DNA of 64,000 nucleotides from Lamellibrachia luymesi (lineage: Eukaryota; Annelida; Polychaeta; Sabellida; Siboglinidae), in the NCBI GenBank assembly GCA_009193005.1, contig SDWI01000151.1, positions 352,223 to 416,222 of the forward strand. Direction: 5' to 3'. The notes below the pieces were generated by a model. That model did not search any database, was not told the origin of the DNA, and saw only the letters and a list, made by a program, of their open reading frames with translations. This document shows positions 10,330 to 21,099 of the stretch, one piece after another (within the stretch, counting starts at the first letter, position 1; each line of letters begins with the position of its first letter). The position numbers and the translations under genes are program-made.

Positions 10330-13220
10330 TCATGTACACCCGTAAAAGCTATTAAGTCTGTGGGCGAGGTCATGTCCAGCTGGGGTGGGGATGTCTGGAT
10401 ATGTAAGATGCACTCTCTTCCATACTTGAATTTGGTAGTTGACCCTCAAAACGTACATCTTCAGTGATGATCGGCATGGTGGCAAGAGACTCAGATTGAT
10501 TCCATCATAGCTGAAAAGGGGTGGCCCATATTCTCTGTGGAATTTCTGCCTGGTCAAGTCGCGGCGTAATTTGTTGACATCTGTATATGAAGGTTTACCA
10601 TACATATGGCAAATAAACTTCTCCAGCTTGGTCAGACTACCTTCTGGATTGCCATCTGTCTCGCCAAATGTCCCCAAAACATCCACAAACACAGGATGCT
10701 TTACCAAAGTCTTTCTTGCTGTGATTTTAAATTGTTCTTGGCACTCATTGGGATGAATCTACCCATTAGACAATGTCCACACAGCCTCACCCCCTGTAGT
10801 TGCATAATCTGTCTTGGAAAGGAAAGCATGCTGTGTGACTGTGGCTGCAAGCTGGTACAGTATTAGACAATTGTAGCCCAGACTGTCTCACTTGAGTCAA
10901 CATACTGAATTGGTAACAACTAGCACAAGCTCTAAGTGGACTTTAACCCAGGGCTTCTGAGTCAGTATCACCAAAGATCTCACCTAGAACAAACACATCC
11001 ATCAGATAACAGCCTCAGCTAATGGTACACTTGCATTAGTCAGACGGAATCTCCACTCATGCCCCTAAAACATCAAAACAACCGCCTACACAACCCTTGT
11101 TCGCCCATTCCTAAAATATTCATCATCCATATGGGACCCCCACACCCAGGTTCTCATTAACAAAATAGAGATGGTGCAAAGACGGGCGGCTCGCTTTTGC
11201 CACAACGACTACACATCCAGAGAAACTGGGTGTGTGTCAGAAATGATTACAAAATTACACCTAGAGCTACTAACAACCTGGAGAACAAACAGACGGCTCA
11301 CCATATTTCACAAAGCCATCCACAGTCATCTATCATTGCCTGTCGCAAACCTCCTCCAACCCATCAAACGCCACTCACGGCATCTAAATAGCAAAGCCTT
11401 CAACACCATACACGTGAGCAAGAACTGTTACAAATTTTCTTATTTTCCCCGAACAATAAAAGATTAGAATTCATTACCAGACGCAATAGCCAACATCACA
11501 GAACCACAGCAATTTAAGCAAGCTCTCACACACTTAGTCCCAAACAAACATGACTAAATAGCATGCGCACCCAACCCTGACCGTTTGACTCCATAGGAGT
11601 GTTTGCCAGTATTACTACAAGACAAGACAAAACAAGACTTGAAAAGATACTTCCTCTGGAAGGCAAGTTAGTGTGGCTTCACTGCATTCAGAAAGGGAAT
11701 AGCTCAAACATACATAATGTCATAAAATATTTGACTTTAAATACTGGGAATAATCAAATCTGGGAATAAGGAACAACAACAACATATTATTTCAAAACTT
11801 TTATTGTACTAAATGGATTCAGAACAGAATCAACGTATTTACAAAACGTGCTTGTAAACAATTATTTGTGTTAAATTCATATAAATAAAAAAAAAATTTG
11901 AAATCAATGATTTTTACATTTTTTTTAGTGATTTAATCATGATTTAAATCAAACAACTCTGTACATCCGAAGTTCCTCGTTGTCTTCTTGCAGCTGACTT
12001 GATTGAGTTGTCCTTGTAGGTGCCAGTTGCAAAGTCCACTCTCTCCTTGGGCAGCAGGCTGAACACTCTCAGACAACTCAACAAATGTCTGAGGCAGACC
12101 AGTGAGTGCATGCAGTAGGGCGTTCCCGTCAACTACATATGCACCCAAGTCGTCAAGGCAAGGATGGTGAACCAGAGCGGCATCATCTTCGAGCTGGTGC
12201 TTCAGTTTGGCCTTGTCTGTCTTTACTGGAAACCCATCCGGCGTAGCTAAAGCCCATGAGACTGAACCATGTAGATGTTGTGGTTCCTACTGTAGACTAA
12301 GGTTGTTGTCTTCAAAGAGAATTAGAAGCTGTCCAAAGAGATTCCGTTGTGCTGATATTTGGACTATCTTCATCTTCAAGGACTTTACCTTCTTGGTCTT
12401 TTCTACTCTAGAAAACCAAATTTCTTTAAGGACTGCCTTGGAAGAGGTGCATGGAATTTGAGAGTTTTGGCAACAAGCCTCTTCTGGATAAAGGTTTTGA
12501 ATGCTGCTTTGCCAACTGCTTCAGCATTCAAAATATCATTCGCAACATCAGCTTGGGCTCATGCACCAGAAGAAATGCAAAAGAGGTCTTCAATGACCTG
12601 AGCAACTGTCCTAGCACCGTGCCTTCGGAACATACCTACCATCTCTGATGTGGTTTCTACGTAGCCTGCTCTGGCATGTCTGGTCATACACCATCAGATA
12701 GTTTCTGCTGAATCCAATGATGCCTCCCCTGGACTTCGCGTGGCGATCGATCGTCTGTTCAATAGTCAAGTCAACTGGATTTCTTTATGCTGGCACATCT
12801 GATATGGACACACTGAACCCGCAGTTTCTTAGCAAATTGTCTGCTCCTGGGTGACTATGTGACAGGTTCAGGAGTGTTAGAAACTAGACGGACAGGCACT
12901 GAGCATAGTTGTGGTGGTCCACGCTGAACAGCAAAGGACACAATTCTTGAACACAGGCCAGGTGCAGATCGAAGTTGTTCTCTTTCGTAGCTCGAAGAAA
13001 TTTCAGCACAAACCAGATCCTGTCCATGTACTGGATCCAAGACTGTGCAGTTCGTCCCAGTTCACCATTTCACACCTTGTCCTTGTATTCACCGTACATT
13101 TCATGAAGACATTGAGATTGGTCACTGTTTGTCACATCTTGCATCACTCCACGAAAGGCCTTCCTTTCAATGTTTCATTCATCTGCCCGTGCATCGCGCT
13201 ACAACATGTCAGTGTCATCT
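10330..13220 (-). pseudogene. Multi-copy CXC-domain protein family, broken copy 2, split by a LINE
   Basis: The N-terminal half lies at about 13220-11940 and the C-terminal half at 10866-10330, minus strand. N-terminal matches include FRRHGARTVAQVIEDLF (about 12640-12580), KAAFKTFIQKRLVAK, WALATPDGFPVKTDKAKL (about 12255-12200) and YVVDGNALLHALTGLPQTFV (about 12140-12080), parallel to copy 1 PWALSTPEG and VVDGINLVQ. C-terminal matches include LTKLEKFICHMYGKPSYTDV and LPPCRSSLKMYVLRVNYQIQ, parallel to copy 1 DKLEAFTCLLYAPK and LPPCRECLVKSAQRANYQ. A + strand LINE fragment (11050-11640) sits between. Numerous stops and shifts. Confidence 0.68.
11050..11640 (+). mobile_element. LINE 3' fragment inserted in copy 2 of the CXC family
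   Basis: Frame with AYTTLVRPFLKYSSSIWDPH, EMVQRRAARFCHNDYTS and, after a TAG at 11465-11467, NSLPDAIANITEPQQFKQAL, ending at TAA 11555-11557. It aligns with the C-terminus of the reverse transcriptase at 62899-64000 (RVQHSAARFVKNDY). The TAG replaces the usual Trp of the W..LP motif. Ends near an ACAAGACAAGACAA-type tail. Confidence 0.85.
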
Positions 13221-13469
13221 GAAAATTGGGATTTGTCGCCGCATCCGAAATTACTTTGCCATGTTCCCTCAATTATACGTATGCACAAATATTAACAGTT
13301 ACAGAGAGCACTGATTACAAATAAAACAAAAAACATTATGGTCAGAATACATCAAGCCTGAAACAAAATGTTAAGTCATTTATATAACATAGTTCATGTG
13401 TGATGTCATTCATGCATAATTACATGTTAAGTGTAACAACACTGATAAGTGTGTTCAAATAACTTTCCA

Positions 13470-13540
13470 TTGGAATCACGGACAGTTGCTCACCAGACAG
13501 TTGCTCACCAAGGAACTAAAAAAGCGGACAGTTGCTCATC
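13470..13540. repeat. Short tandem motif ACAGTTGCTCA, three copies
   Basis: CGGACAGTTGCTCACCA, CAGACAGTTGCTCACCA and GCGGACAGTTGCTCATC at 13479-13540. No known function. Confidence 0.7.
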
Positions 13541-14339
13541 CTGTGTTAATGTTATTTTATGTAAAAAAAAAACGAATAAGTAGGAATTGCGGAAACAGGG
13601 TTTATTGAGGGAACTAATGTAAAAATATAATTTCCCTTTCCCTGCAAAATGACAATAAATAAAATAAGTGAACGTATAAATATCTTAATTCAATGATCTT
13701 TCCATTTGTGTTACTGTTAAAACAACCACCAAGAGGTGCCAAAATTCTCATATATCTACATATATATCCTGTGGTAAATATATATATATATATAAATATA
13801 TATATATATATCCTGTGGTATAATTAAAAAAGGACACTTCCAGTTACATGACGATCAACATTTAAAAACGCTAACATATTGGCTTTACAGAAAGTTGCTA
13901 CTACTATCATTAATTAATTTTAGCATTATATAATGGGTAAACTTTATGTTTGGTCTGATTTGATTTATTATAATTTTCTATATGTATTATCACTACCTAT
14001 ATTGATTAAAGCCTCAGGTTGTAGTATTTAATAGGATGGCTATTTGTACCTTCAGAGCGACGCCTTACAGACTTTTTGTCTCAGCACGCATGGACATAAT
14101 ACCGTAAAGCAAAATGTAGTTTTTATTTTGATTGTTATAATATATATATTATTGATTAAACATTTTACACCCAAATGAAGCCAGTCAGCCAGCCACCAGT
14201 ATCCAAACGAAGCCATTCCTACCATTAGCCCACAGGTCACACAAGACCATTTTACCAATTTAGGGAAGCCATTACATTCGCTTAAATCACATTTCCAGAT
14301 CGTAGGGCATTCCACGCCTGTCAATTGAGAAACTGGTTT

Positions 14340-15345
14340 TGTACATCAGTCAATACATCTACAAATTTAGTTGCTTCAACTCTATTAATTGTGACCTTAT
14401 TTGTATAGAGAGAGACGGTTTCAACTGCTGATTTTTCCAAAAATCATAATTTGTTTTTGTTATGTTTAATAATAATCTATTCACTGAAAACCACACATTG
14501 AGTTTTCCAGCTCAGCATTTGTCTGCCGGATAAGTTCATTGATGTCATTATTACAATAGAACATGTTCATGTCGTCTGCAAATAAAATAAACTTAAAACA
14601 ATTTTGAAGCATTGAAAATGTCATTGATATACATTATAAATAATTTCGGTCCTAAGATGGAACCTTGTGGTACCCCACAACACACCCTAAGTACCTAAAT
14701 TTTAATAACTAAATAATTTTAATACTGAACAAACTGTGATCTATTTTCTAAATAACTCAAAATCCACTTATGTGCTATACCACGAACACCATATAAATAT
14801 AATTTTTTGCCACTACATCATGATCAACTGTGTCGAATGCTTTCTTGAGATCTATAAATACACCAATAGAATATTTATTATTGTCTAGAGAATTAATAAT
14901 TTCTTCAACCAATGTTAAAATAGCATGACAGGTTGACATATTAGATCTAAGCCCATACTGGCTTGGGCAAAGTAAATCATACCTATTAGAAAATTTTCAA
15001 ATCTAGCATTATATAGTTTCTCCACAATTTTTTTAAATTACGGTATTAAAGAGATATAATTTGTGAATATACTTATACCCAGCCTTAAATACTGGAATAA
15101 CTTTGGCAATTTTTATTTGGTTGGGGAACACACCTGTTTGGAAAGACACATTGCATATGTGATTTAAAGGTTTTACAATTTTCATTAATAATTGTGACCA
15201 TGCTCCTTCCCCCAAATAACCATAAATAGACACATCCTTGTCAGGTGAAGAAATGGTCTTTGCTAAGTTAAAGCCAACATTTGTAAAATAATTGTTGAAT
15301 CCATTTGTAATAGCCTTATTTTCTGATATTTGTTTGTTGTTTATA
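14340..15345 (-). mobile_element. LINE reverse transcriptase fragment, decayed
   Basis: Minus strand: ISENKAITNGFNNYFTNVGF and KPLNHICNVSFQTGVFPNQI with KIAKVIPVFKAG (about 15340-15060); then KAFDTVDHDV (about 14855-14830), GVPQGSILGPKLFIMYINDI (about 14680-14620) and remnants of the catalytic DD region. Stops and frameshifts throughout the second half. Canonical RT domains in the right order. Confidence 0.85.
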
Positions 15346-15739
15346 AATAAATATATATATATATATATATAAACAAACATAAATGTATGCGTGCATGCAT
15401 GCGTGCGTGTGAATAACACGAATACATATACTTTTTTATGTGCATGTGTACATATATATACTGTCATGAACCGAATGTGTCATTTAAAATTAGAATAACA
15501 TAAATGCAAATGGAGACCTTTTCCTGATCAAACAAGCAGATTTCCAAACCATTAACAAAATGTTCAATGATGAGACAAAATTCAGAAAGGGGGTATTTAA
15601 TGCAGTAAATGCCAGTCAGCTGTTCTGGCGTCATCACTTGGGGTGACACCAGGCACACTTCTTGAATAAGATGAACACCCCATGTGTCAAAGGGTTGTTC
15701 ATCCAAGGGTGCTTTAGTGGGGCTCAAACTGACTGCATT

Positions 15740-16031
15740 GACAAATGGTAGGGTCTTAGCCTGTCATGGAACCACTGGTGGTCACGCGTGGCCAATTCTG
15801 TTGTCCAGCCTTGTGAAACAGTGTGGCAGCACCTGGAGTTGGCAGAGGATATTTGCAAGTCACACAGAGCAGTCGCTGTTGTGGAATTATATAAGCACAG
15901 CTATAGCTGATCTGTTGGCTGCACGAAGCACTGGAGTATATCAACATTTTATTTTTGGTCGAACTAGCACCTTGGTAAGTTGTCTTAATTTTATGATGCT
16001 GCAGGGTTAACATAAGTGTAGTAGTGGACAT
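15740..16031 (-). repeat. Dispersed repeat, copy A (decayed coding?)
   Basis: Shares ATTCTGTTGTCCAGC and TGGCAGCACCTG with 19930-20125; on the minus strand both can encode a DNRIGHA peptide. Probably an old transposon-derived coding segment; family unknown. Confidence 0.4.
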
Positions 16032-16149
16032 TGGTGGTCACTTATGACTTGATTGATGTTTGTAATTCTCCCTTTACAGCTGATCACGGTTAACCTGGGA
16101 GTTAGTAGTGAGTTTATAGATCAAGATCACCAGCTCTGCGAGGCACACT

Positions 16150-16352
16150 GAGTCCACAACAAATTTATTCATTTCCCTGTGTGGGAGCTTTTACTTCCCC
16201 TGGCATAGACCCCACCATATCGACGGGACCAATGCATTTTAGTGTCTCTTCGGAAAGACAGACAAATGGGATGAACAAAACTGCCCAAGTTTCAAGACGG
16301 CAGCTTGTGGATTCGAACCTTGACCAACAGTCTGACGCTCTACCACACGGGC
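16150..16352 (-). mobile_element. tRNA-derived SINE, minus strand
   Basis: On the minus strand: CCCGTGTGGTAGAGCGTCAG, then a perfect B box GGTTCGAATCC (16319-16309) and a non-tRNA body. The body shares the start TTGAAACTTGGGCA with other SINE heads. Different family from the 24195/40763 pair, at least in the body. Confidence 0.65.
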
Positions 16353-16605
16353 ATTGTGTTCTCACTGTAGTTGCAGAGCTATATCATTATAAATTATGAG
16401 TAAAAAGGTATGTTTGCAGAGCATTCATGCTAAGGTGCACTCCCTTAAATGGTTGTGTTTGGTTCAAGGGAACATAGCTGTATTGAGTTGTGTTCCTCTT
16501 TATGTAATGTGGAAAGTCTCCTAACTTAGTATATTAATTAATTATTAATTATTATCATGAAGGGAAAGAGACATTTACTTTTAGATACTACATGTGAAGT
16601 TATTT

Positions 16606-16745
16606 AACAATTCTTTCTCTTCATGTGATTGACCAATGGAATGGACTTCCCCAAGCAGTGGCTGATGCCAAGACAGTCCCTCAGTTCAAAGCCAGACTAG
16701 ACAAATACTGGAGTAGCCAGGGATATGGGTGCCAGGGATATGGGT
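16606..16745 (+). mobile_element. LINE C-terminal fragment
   Basis: Short frame VIDQWNGLPQAVADAKTVPQ then FKARLDKYW, the W..LP..V..A.s...FK..LD end of a reverse transcriptase polyprotein. A 10-bp local duplication (GGATATGGGT) follows. Confidence 0.75.
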
Positions 16746-17929
16746 GCCAACAAAGGCCAACGACCTAAAATAATCCATTAACCTGTAAGTGTAAGTAGTA
16801 CAGGCCATCTCATAATTGTAAGCAATTAATGCAACTGAACCCATTTTGACTTTCTCTGTGTCTCTTCAGTTGTGTAAAAATCAGTTTCACTGCTACTATG
16901 TAAGCATGAACTATGGAACCATAATATTAACATACAGCCTGGTATTAAAAAAACATTAATACAGCCAAACAAATATATTTTGAATCGTCTTCATACATTC
17001 AGAGAGGATAATAAGAAATACTAATGAAAAATCAAACAGAAAATTCCTGCAATTAAAATAAATAGATAGAAATAAATTGGAAAAAAACACTGAATAATCT
17101 AAAATAATGTCAAACCTAATCATATGTTCATAGCAAAGGTTACAGGTGACTTCACTGTAGCAAACAAGATAATAATAAATATTAGTTAATAATTTATTTA
17201 TCTCTAGGTAAATCAAAATATCTCCAAACGGGACTGCTTATCCGCTTTAATCTTTGAGACTGTCAGTTGCAGGCAACAGTATAGAAGTGGAGCCATCTGT
17301 TAGTCCTTGCCTTCCAATAATGTTCACTGACAGCTGACTAAATGTTTTCTCTCTGAATGTACTCAGGCGAGCACATGCGAAACACAACAAACTTGTCACT
17401 TAATAGCTAAGTCTGGCTGAGACGTTTGTGAGGGAACTTTGTCTGGTGAATGCCAGGGGTCAGAATAGGCCAAATTCCACCTGGAAATGGTATAATAGTA
17501 ACACAGTGATACTATGCATTTACCTGATACAACGCATTAATCTGCATGCTAGTAGTCTGCCTGGATTAACTTAATTGAGCAGGTCATCTTGTAACCACAT
17601 AAGCTGTTTGTGCCGTCTAATATTTATTTATGTGGGACAATGCTACTTGCTAATGTTATTGACTTGGAATCGTGGCTAGTTTGCTGAAGACAAAAGTACA
17701 AGTCAGATGTATGTTTGTATACGAGCTTTTATAGTAAGCCAACTGATTATGCAAGAATACAATATGCATATATAATATAAAACGACATCATCAAATCTAG
17801 GTAATTGAAAATTCACCAACTAACAGCAAAGGTGGGGGAACTGACCACACCAGGCCAATTCTGTAATTTCCCAAGTGGTAAGCTGTATTTCATTACAATC
17901 AGTGCCCCGTCTATGTCCGGAGTACATAA

Positions 17930-18330
17930 ATATATCGCAACATGGAATGTCCCACCTAAGTAGAAAACACCCGTACCACAATTAGTATTTTATGCACACA
18001 AAACATACCACTAATATTTCAAAATTATACATATATATATAGTTAGCGTGAGTAAACATATTGCGACATAGAATGTCCCACCTAAGTAGAAAACATCAAT
18101 GTCACCAAATATCACAACTAGACCTAGTATCTCAGCATGAAAAACTACCAATTAATTGGAAAAACGTAGTTGGCGACATGGAGTACCCCACCTAAGTAGA
18201 AAGCATCCGTGCCCCAACATATCACATAACTAATATTTATGCTCCCAAAAATTGTCACTTATATTTTAAAATATTTACTTATTGCGACATGACATGCCCC
18301 ACCTAAGTAGAAAGCACCTCTGTCACAAAG
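17930..18330 (+). repeat. Four direct repeats next to the recombinase (period about 110-125 bp)
   Basis: The core CCCACCTAAGTAGAAA recurs at about 17951, 18076, 18189 and 18299, preceded by GCGACAT- or GCAACAT-type sequence and followed by a related tail. They lie just past the 3' end of the tyrosine recombinase frame. Terminal or sub-terminal repeats of that element are plausible. Confidence 0.7.
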
Positions 18331-18379
18331 TTTCACTAATTGCAAAATGATGTGGTTATTGCAACTGCAGCATTGGAAT

Positions 18380-19115
18380 TCTGATATATTTCTTAAATGC
18401 CTGTGATTTCCAACGCCCCATGCTTTGTATTTCTTCGTCCGAAACCCCTTGCATTGCTACAGTTGTGGCCGCACTGATTCGAAAACTATGTCCTTTATAG
18501 CATGTTGTTGGAATACCCGCCCAGGACAATGATTTTTTCAGCTGCTCACCAAAGAAAGATTTAGAAACAGGTGTACCTCCTGGAAATATAAATAGCAGTC
18601 CTGGAGAGTTACCTCCTAACCCTCATAGCTGTAACTGGGCAAAAACATAGCTTTAACTGGGCAAAAAAGGGGGTCCGTGTGAGCTGGAATAGCTAAGGTC
18701 ACAGTAGGGCCCTGATAATGCTTGTATGCATAAAAAACAACCGTACAGCCACTAGATGTTATTGCCACCTGCAAGACATTACTGCTTTTGGCTGTTGATG
18801 TTACAGCAATTTCTCCGATTCGAAGAAAAACATGAAATGCTAAAAGATACATTGCAAAACACTGTTATAGTAACAATGTGAAGTATGTGGTGTCGAACGC
18901 ACCAACTGGTGTAAAATCGCTTTTGTGACTGGTGCACGTTGATCACCTGAAGGCCTGAATTTGGCTGCACCCTGCAATAATTTTCTCACCATAAATGCAG
19001 CAGTCGGATCCTCTTGGCCATGCATTTTATGCACAAAGGAAATTGCTGATAACACACTGGTGATAGATGATGTAGCATAGCCGTTTTGAAAACAATATGC
19101 TATAAAGGAAATCAC
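18380..19115 (-). mobile_element. Tyrosine recombinase of a Crypton/DIRS-like element, frameshifted
   Basis: Minus strand, N to C: FIAYCFQNGYATSSITSVLS with AISFVHKMHG (core-binding domain, 19110-19010), FRPSGDQRAPVTKAILHQLV, YLLAFHVFLRIGEIAVTSTA (catalytic Arg I, about 18850-18790), then GHSFRISAATTVAMQGVSDE (HxxR, about 18500-18440) and MGRWKSQAFKKYIRI (the W and nucleophilic Tyr, about 18425-18380). All canonical residues are present in order. At least two frameshifts (about 18850, where the frames overlap, and 18600-18650, at a local duplication) break it. A Crypton, DIRS or Ngaro origin cannot be separated without the rest of the element. Confidence 0.83.
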
Positions 19116-19721
19116 TGCTTGTGCTTACAAAACTACCTAGTAATTATATATATATATATATAAACNAGGTCTCTCAAGTTGATGTAATTTCTGTTTCATC
19201 TGTGCCTGTCTGGTTTCTTTGCATGCATGCTTGCGTGCACTGCACGTGCATGCATATATTACACATGGTTGCACTGTGCTTTAAAACTGTCAATGTTGGG
19301 AACTTGAGTGGCTGTTTCTGGTCAGTTATTCCATCCTTTAATTGTATGAGGAAAAGGAGTTCTTGTAGTAATTAGGATGTCTGAATGGCACTTGATAGTT
19401 ACTGCTGTTAGAACGATGAAGGCCTTGTCAGTCAGTACACTGTGGTTAGTTACCAGTCACTCTGGATATCCACCTAGTAATTTTTTTTTTATAGAGTAAG
19501 GTCAGCTGGGCAATTTTTTTGTTGAACCTGTAGAGATGACTAGTTTAGGATAGTCATGGAAACTTGTTCAGTGTGGCTGATGGAAAATGCCTCCTAGTTA
19601 TGTAACTAATTGTTATGTCATATAAAACATACAACATTTTTCACAGATAACTGTCTTTACTTCATCATTGTAAAGCCACATCATATATGTTATTCAGACC
19701 ACACATGTTTTGTTTGATGTC

Positions 19722-19836
19722 ATTCGCTCAGGTATTTTTTGTTTTGTATATGTCATTCACCCAGGTATATATGTGTTTTGTATAAGTCATTCACTCAGGT
19801 ATGTATGTGTTTTGTATGTCATTCACTCAGGTATTT
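19722..19836. repeat. Tandem repeat, period about 35 bp, four copies
   Basis: Unit of GTCATTCACTCAGGTAT plus TGTTTTGTAT. No coding or regulatory reading. Confidence 0.85.
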
Positions 19837-20125
19837 TCTCTAATTGATTTCTGTGTTGCAACATGTTGTTGCAAGAAAACTTAGAAGTGTTTTTCAATAG
19901 GCGTAGCAAACAATAGTTTTGTAAACGAGTATGGTCTGGTGCTCTCGTGTGATCCCATGTACTTAATGGCTCATGTGGACATGCATGACCGATTCTGTTG
20001 TCCAGCTGGAGAAATAATTTGGCAGCACCTGCAGTTAAGTCTGTGACAGAGACGATTTCAAAATCACTCAGAACAGCCACTGGAAACGCCTTCCACAAGT
20101 TGGAGATTTTCATGAACGCAGTCAT
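19823..20125 (-). repeat. Dispersed repeat, copy B with a 100-codon frame
   Basis: Minus-strand frame MTAFMKISNLWKAFPVAVLS through GAAKLFLQLDNRIGHACPHE. Related to copy A at 15740-16031, so repetitive rather than a host gene. No domain recognised. Confidence 0.4.
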
Positions 20126-20204
20126 CTGGGATATAGAAACTGAGGAGATGTAGACATATGTAATGCTTGTCTACATTGTTTTCTTAAATTAACAGATAGA
20201 CCAG

Positions 20205-20530
20205 GTAGGTCATGGCATTGACACATTACATAAATGTTTTTATGTGTGGTTTGTTACATTATCACATTATGCAAGTGTTTTTACGTGTGGTTTGTTAATA
20301 TTATCACATTATACATGTGTGGTTTGTTACATTAACACATACAAGCATGGTTTGTTACATTAACACATTACACAAGTGTTATTTGTCACTTTAACACATT
20401 ACACGTGTGTGGTTTGTTACATTTACACATTACACAAGTGTGGTTTGTTATATTAACACATCACACAAGTGTGGTTTGTTACATTAACACATTACACAAG
20501 TGTGGGTATGTGTGGTTTGTTACATTCACC
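20205..20530. repeat. Degenerate minisatellite, TTTGTTACATTAACACATTA core
   Basis: About eight variable units. The same unit appears once more at 21040-21090 beyond a LINE fragment, so the array was split by insertion. Confidence 0.88.
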
Positions 20531-20534
20531 TATG

Positions 20535-20945
20535 AGCTATGAGCCAAGATTATGTAGACTTAAGCTGCCCACATTGGTCTAAGACTTAAGCTGCCCACCT
20601 TGGTCTAAGACTTAAGCTGCCCACCTTGGTCTAAGACTTAAGCTGCCCACCTTGGTCGAAGAGACAGAGAGGAGACATCATCAATATGTACAAATACTTA
20701 CACCTATCGATGCTCCCCACTGGAGCAGATGTTCCAGCCAGCCCAGTGTGGTGTGACTCAGGGCCAATCCCTAAACATATACAAAGAACAAAACTGTCGG
20801 AACCTGCAAAAACACTTTTTTAGTCAGAGGGCAGTAGATGCATGGAACTCTCTGCCAGAATATGTTGTGACATCTCCCAATATTAATACCCGAACAAATA
20901 GACTGGACTGCCATTGGTCTGGTCAAGAATTCTAATATAAGAGTA
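20535..20945 (+). mobile_element. LINE C-terminal fragment inside a minisatellite
   Basis: RRQRGDIINMYKYL-like sequence followed in the 20729-20935 frame by FFSQRAVDAWNSLPEYVVTS then PNINTRTNRLD, the typical LINE C-terminal 'FFsqRvv..WN.LP..vv.a.s...Fk..LD'. The upstream LxLPTL coding segment is amplified as a 26-bp tandem repeat (20557-20658). The flanking minisatellite resumes at about 21040. Confidence 0.85.
20557..20658. repeat. 26-bp tandem repeat, four copies, inside LINE coding remnant
   Basis: Unit GACTTAAGCTGCCCACCTTG plus GTCTAA. In the LINE frame the unit encodes the LKLPTL segment of reverse-transcriptase C-termini. Confidence 0.9.
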
Positions 20946-21099
20946 AGTCAAATGTGATGCACGTGCACAAGCTCCACAACGTGCAAATTAAACTGATCGG
21001 TACATACAGACCGAAGAGGATGTGTATATATGGATTAATATTACACATGCGTCGTTTGTTACATTAACACATTCAACAAGTGTTGTTTGCTGTTATTTT

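Noticed and set aside
18601..18680. Intron to explain the frame break in the tyrosine recombinase
   Set aside because: A local duplication of AACTGGGCAAAA gives a simpler frameshift explanation; no GT-AG pair restores the frame convincingly.
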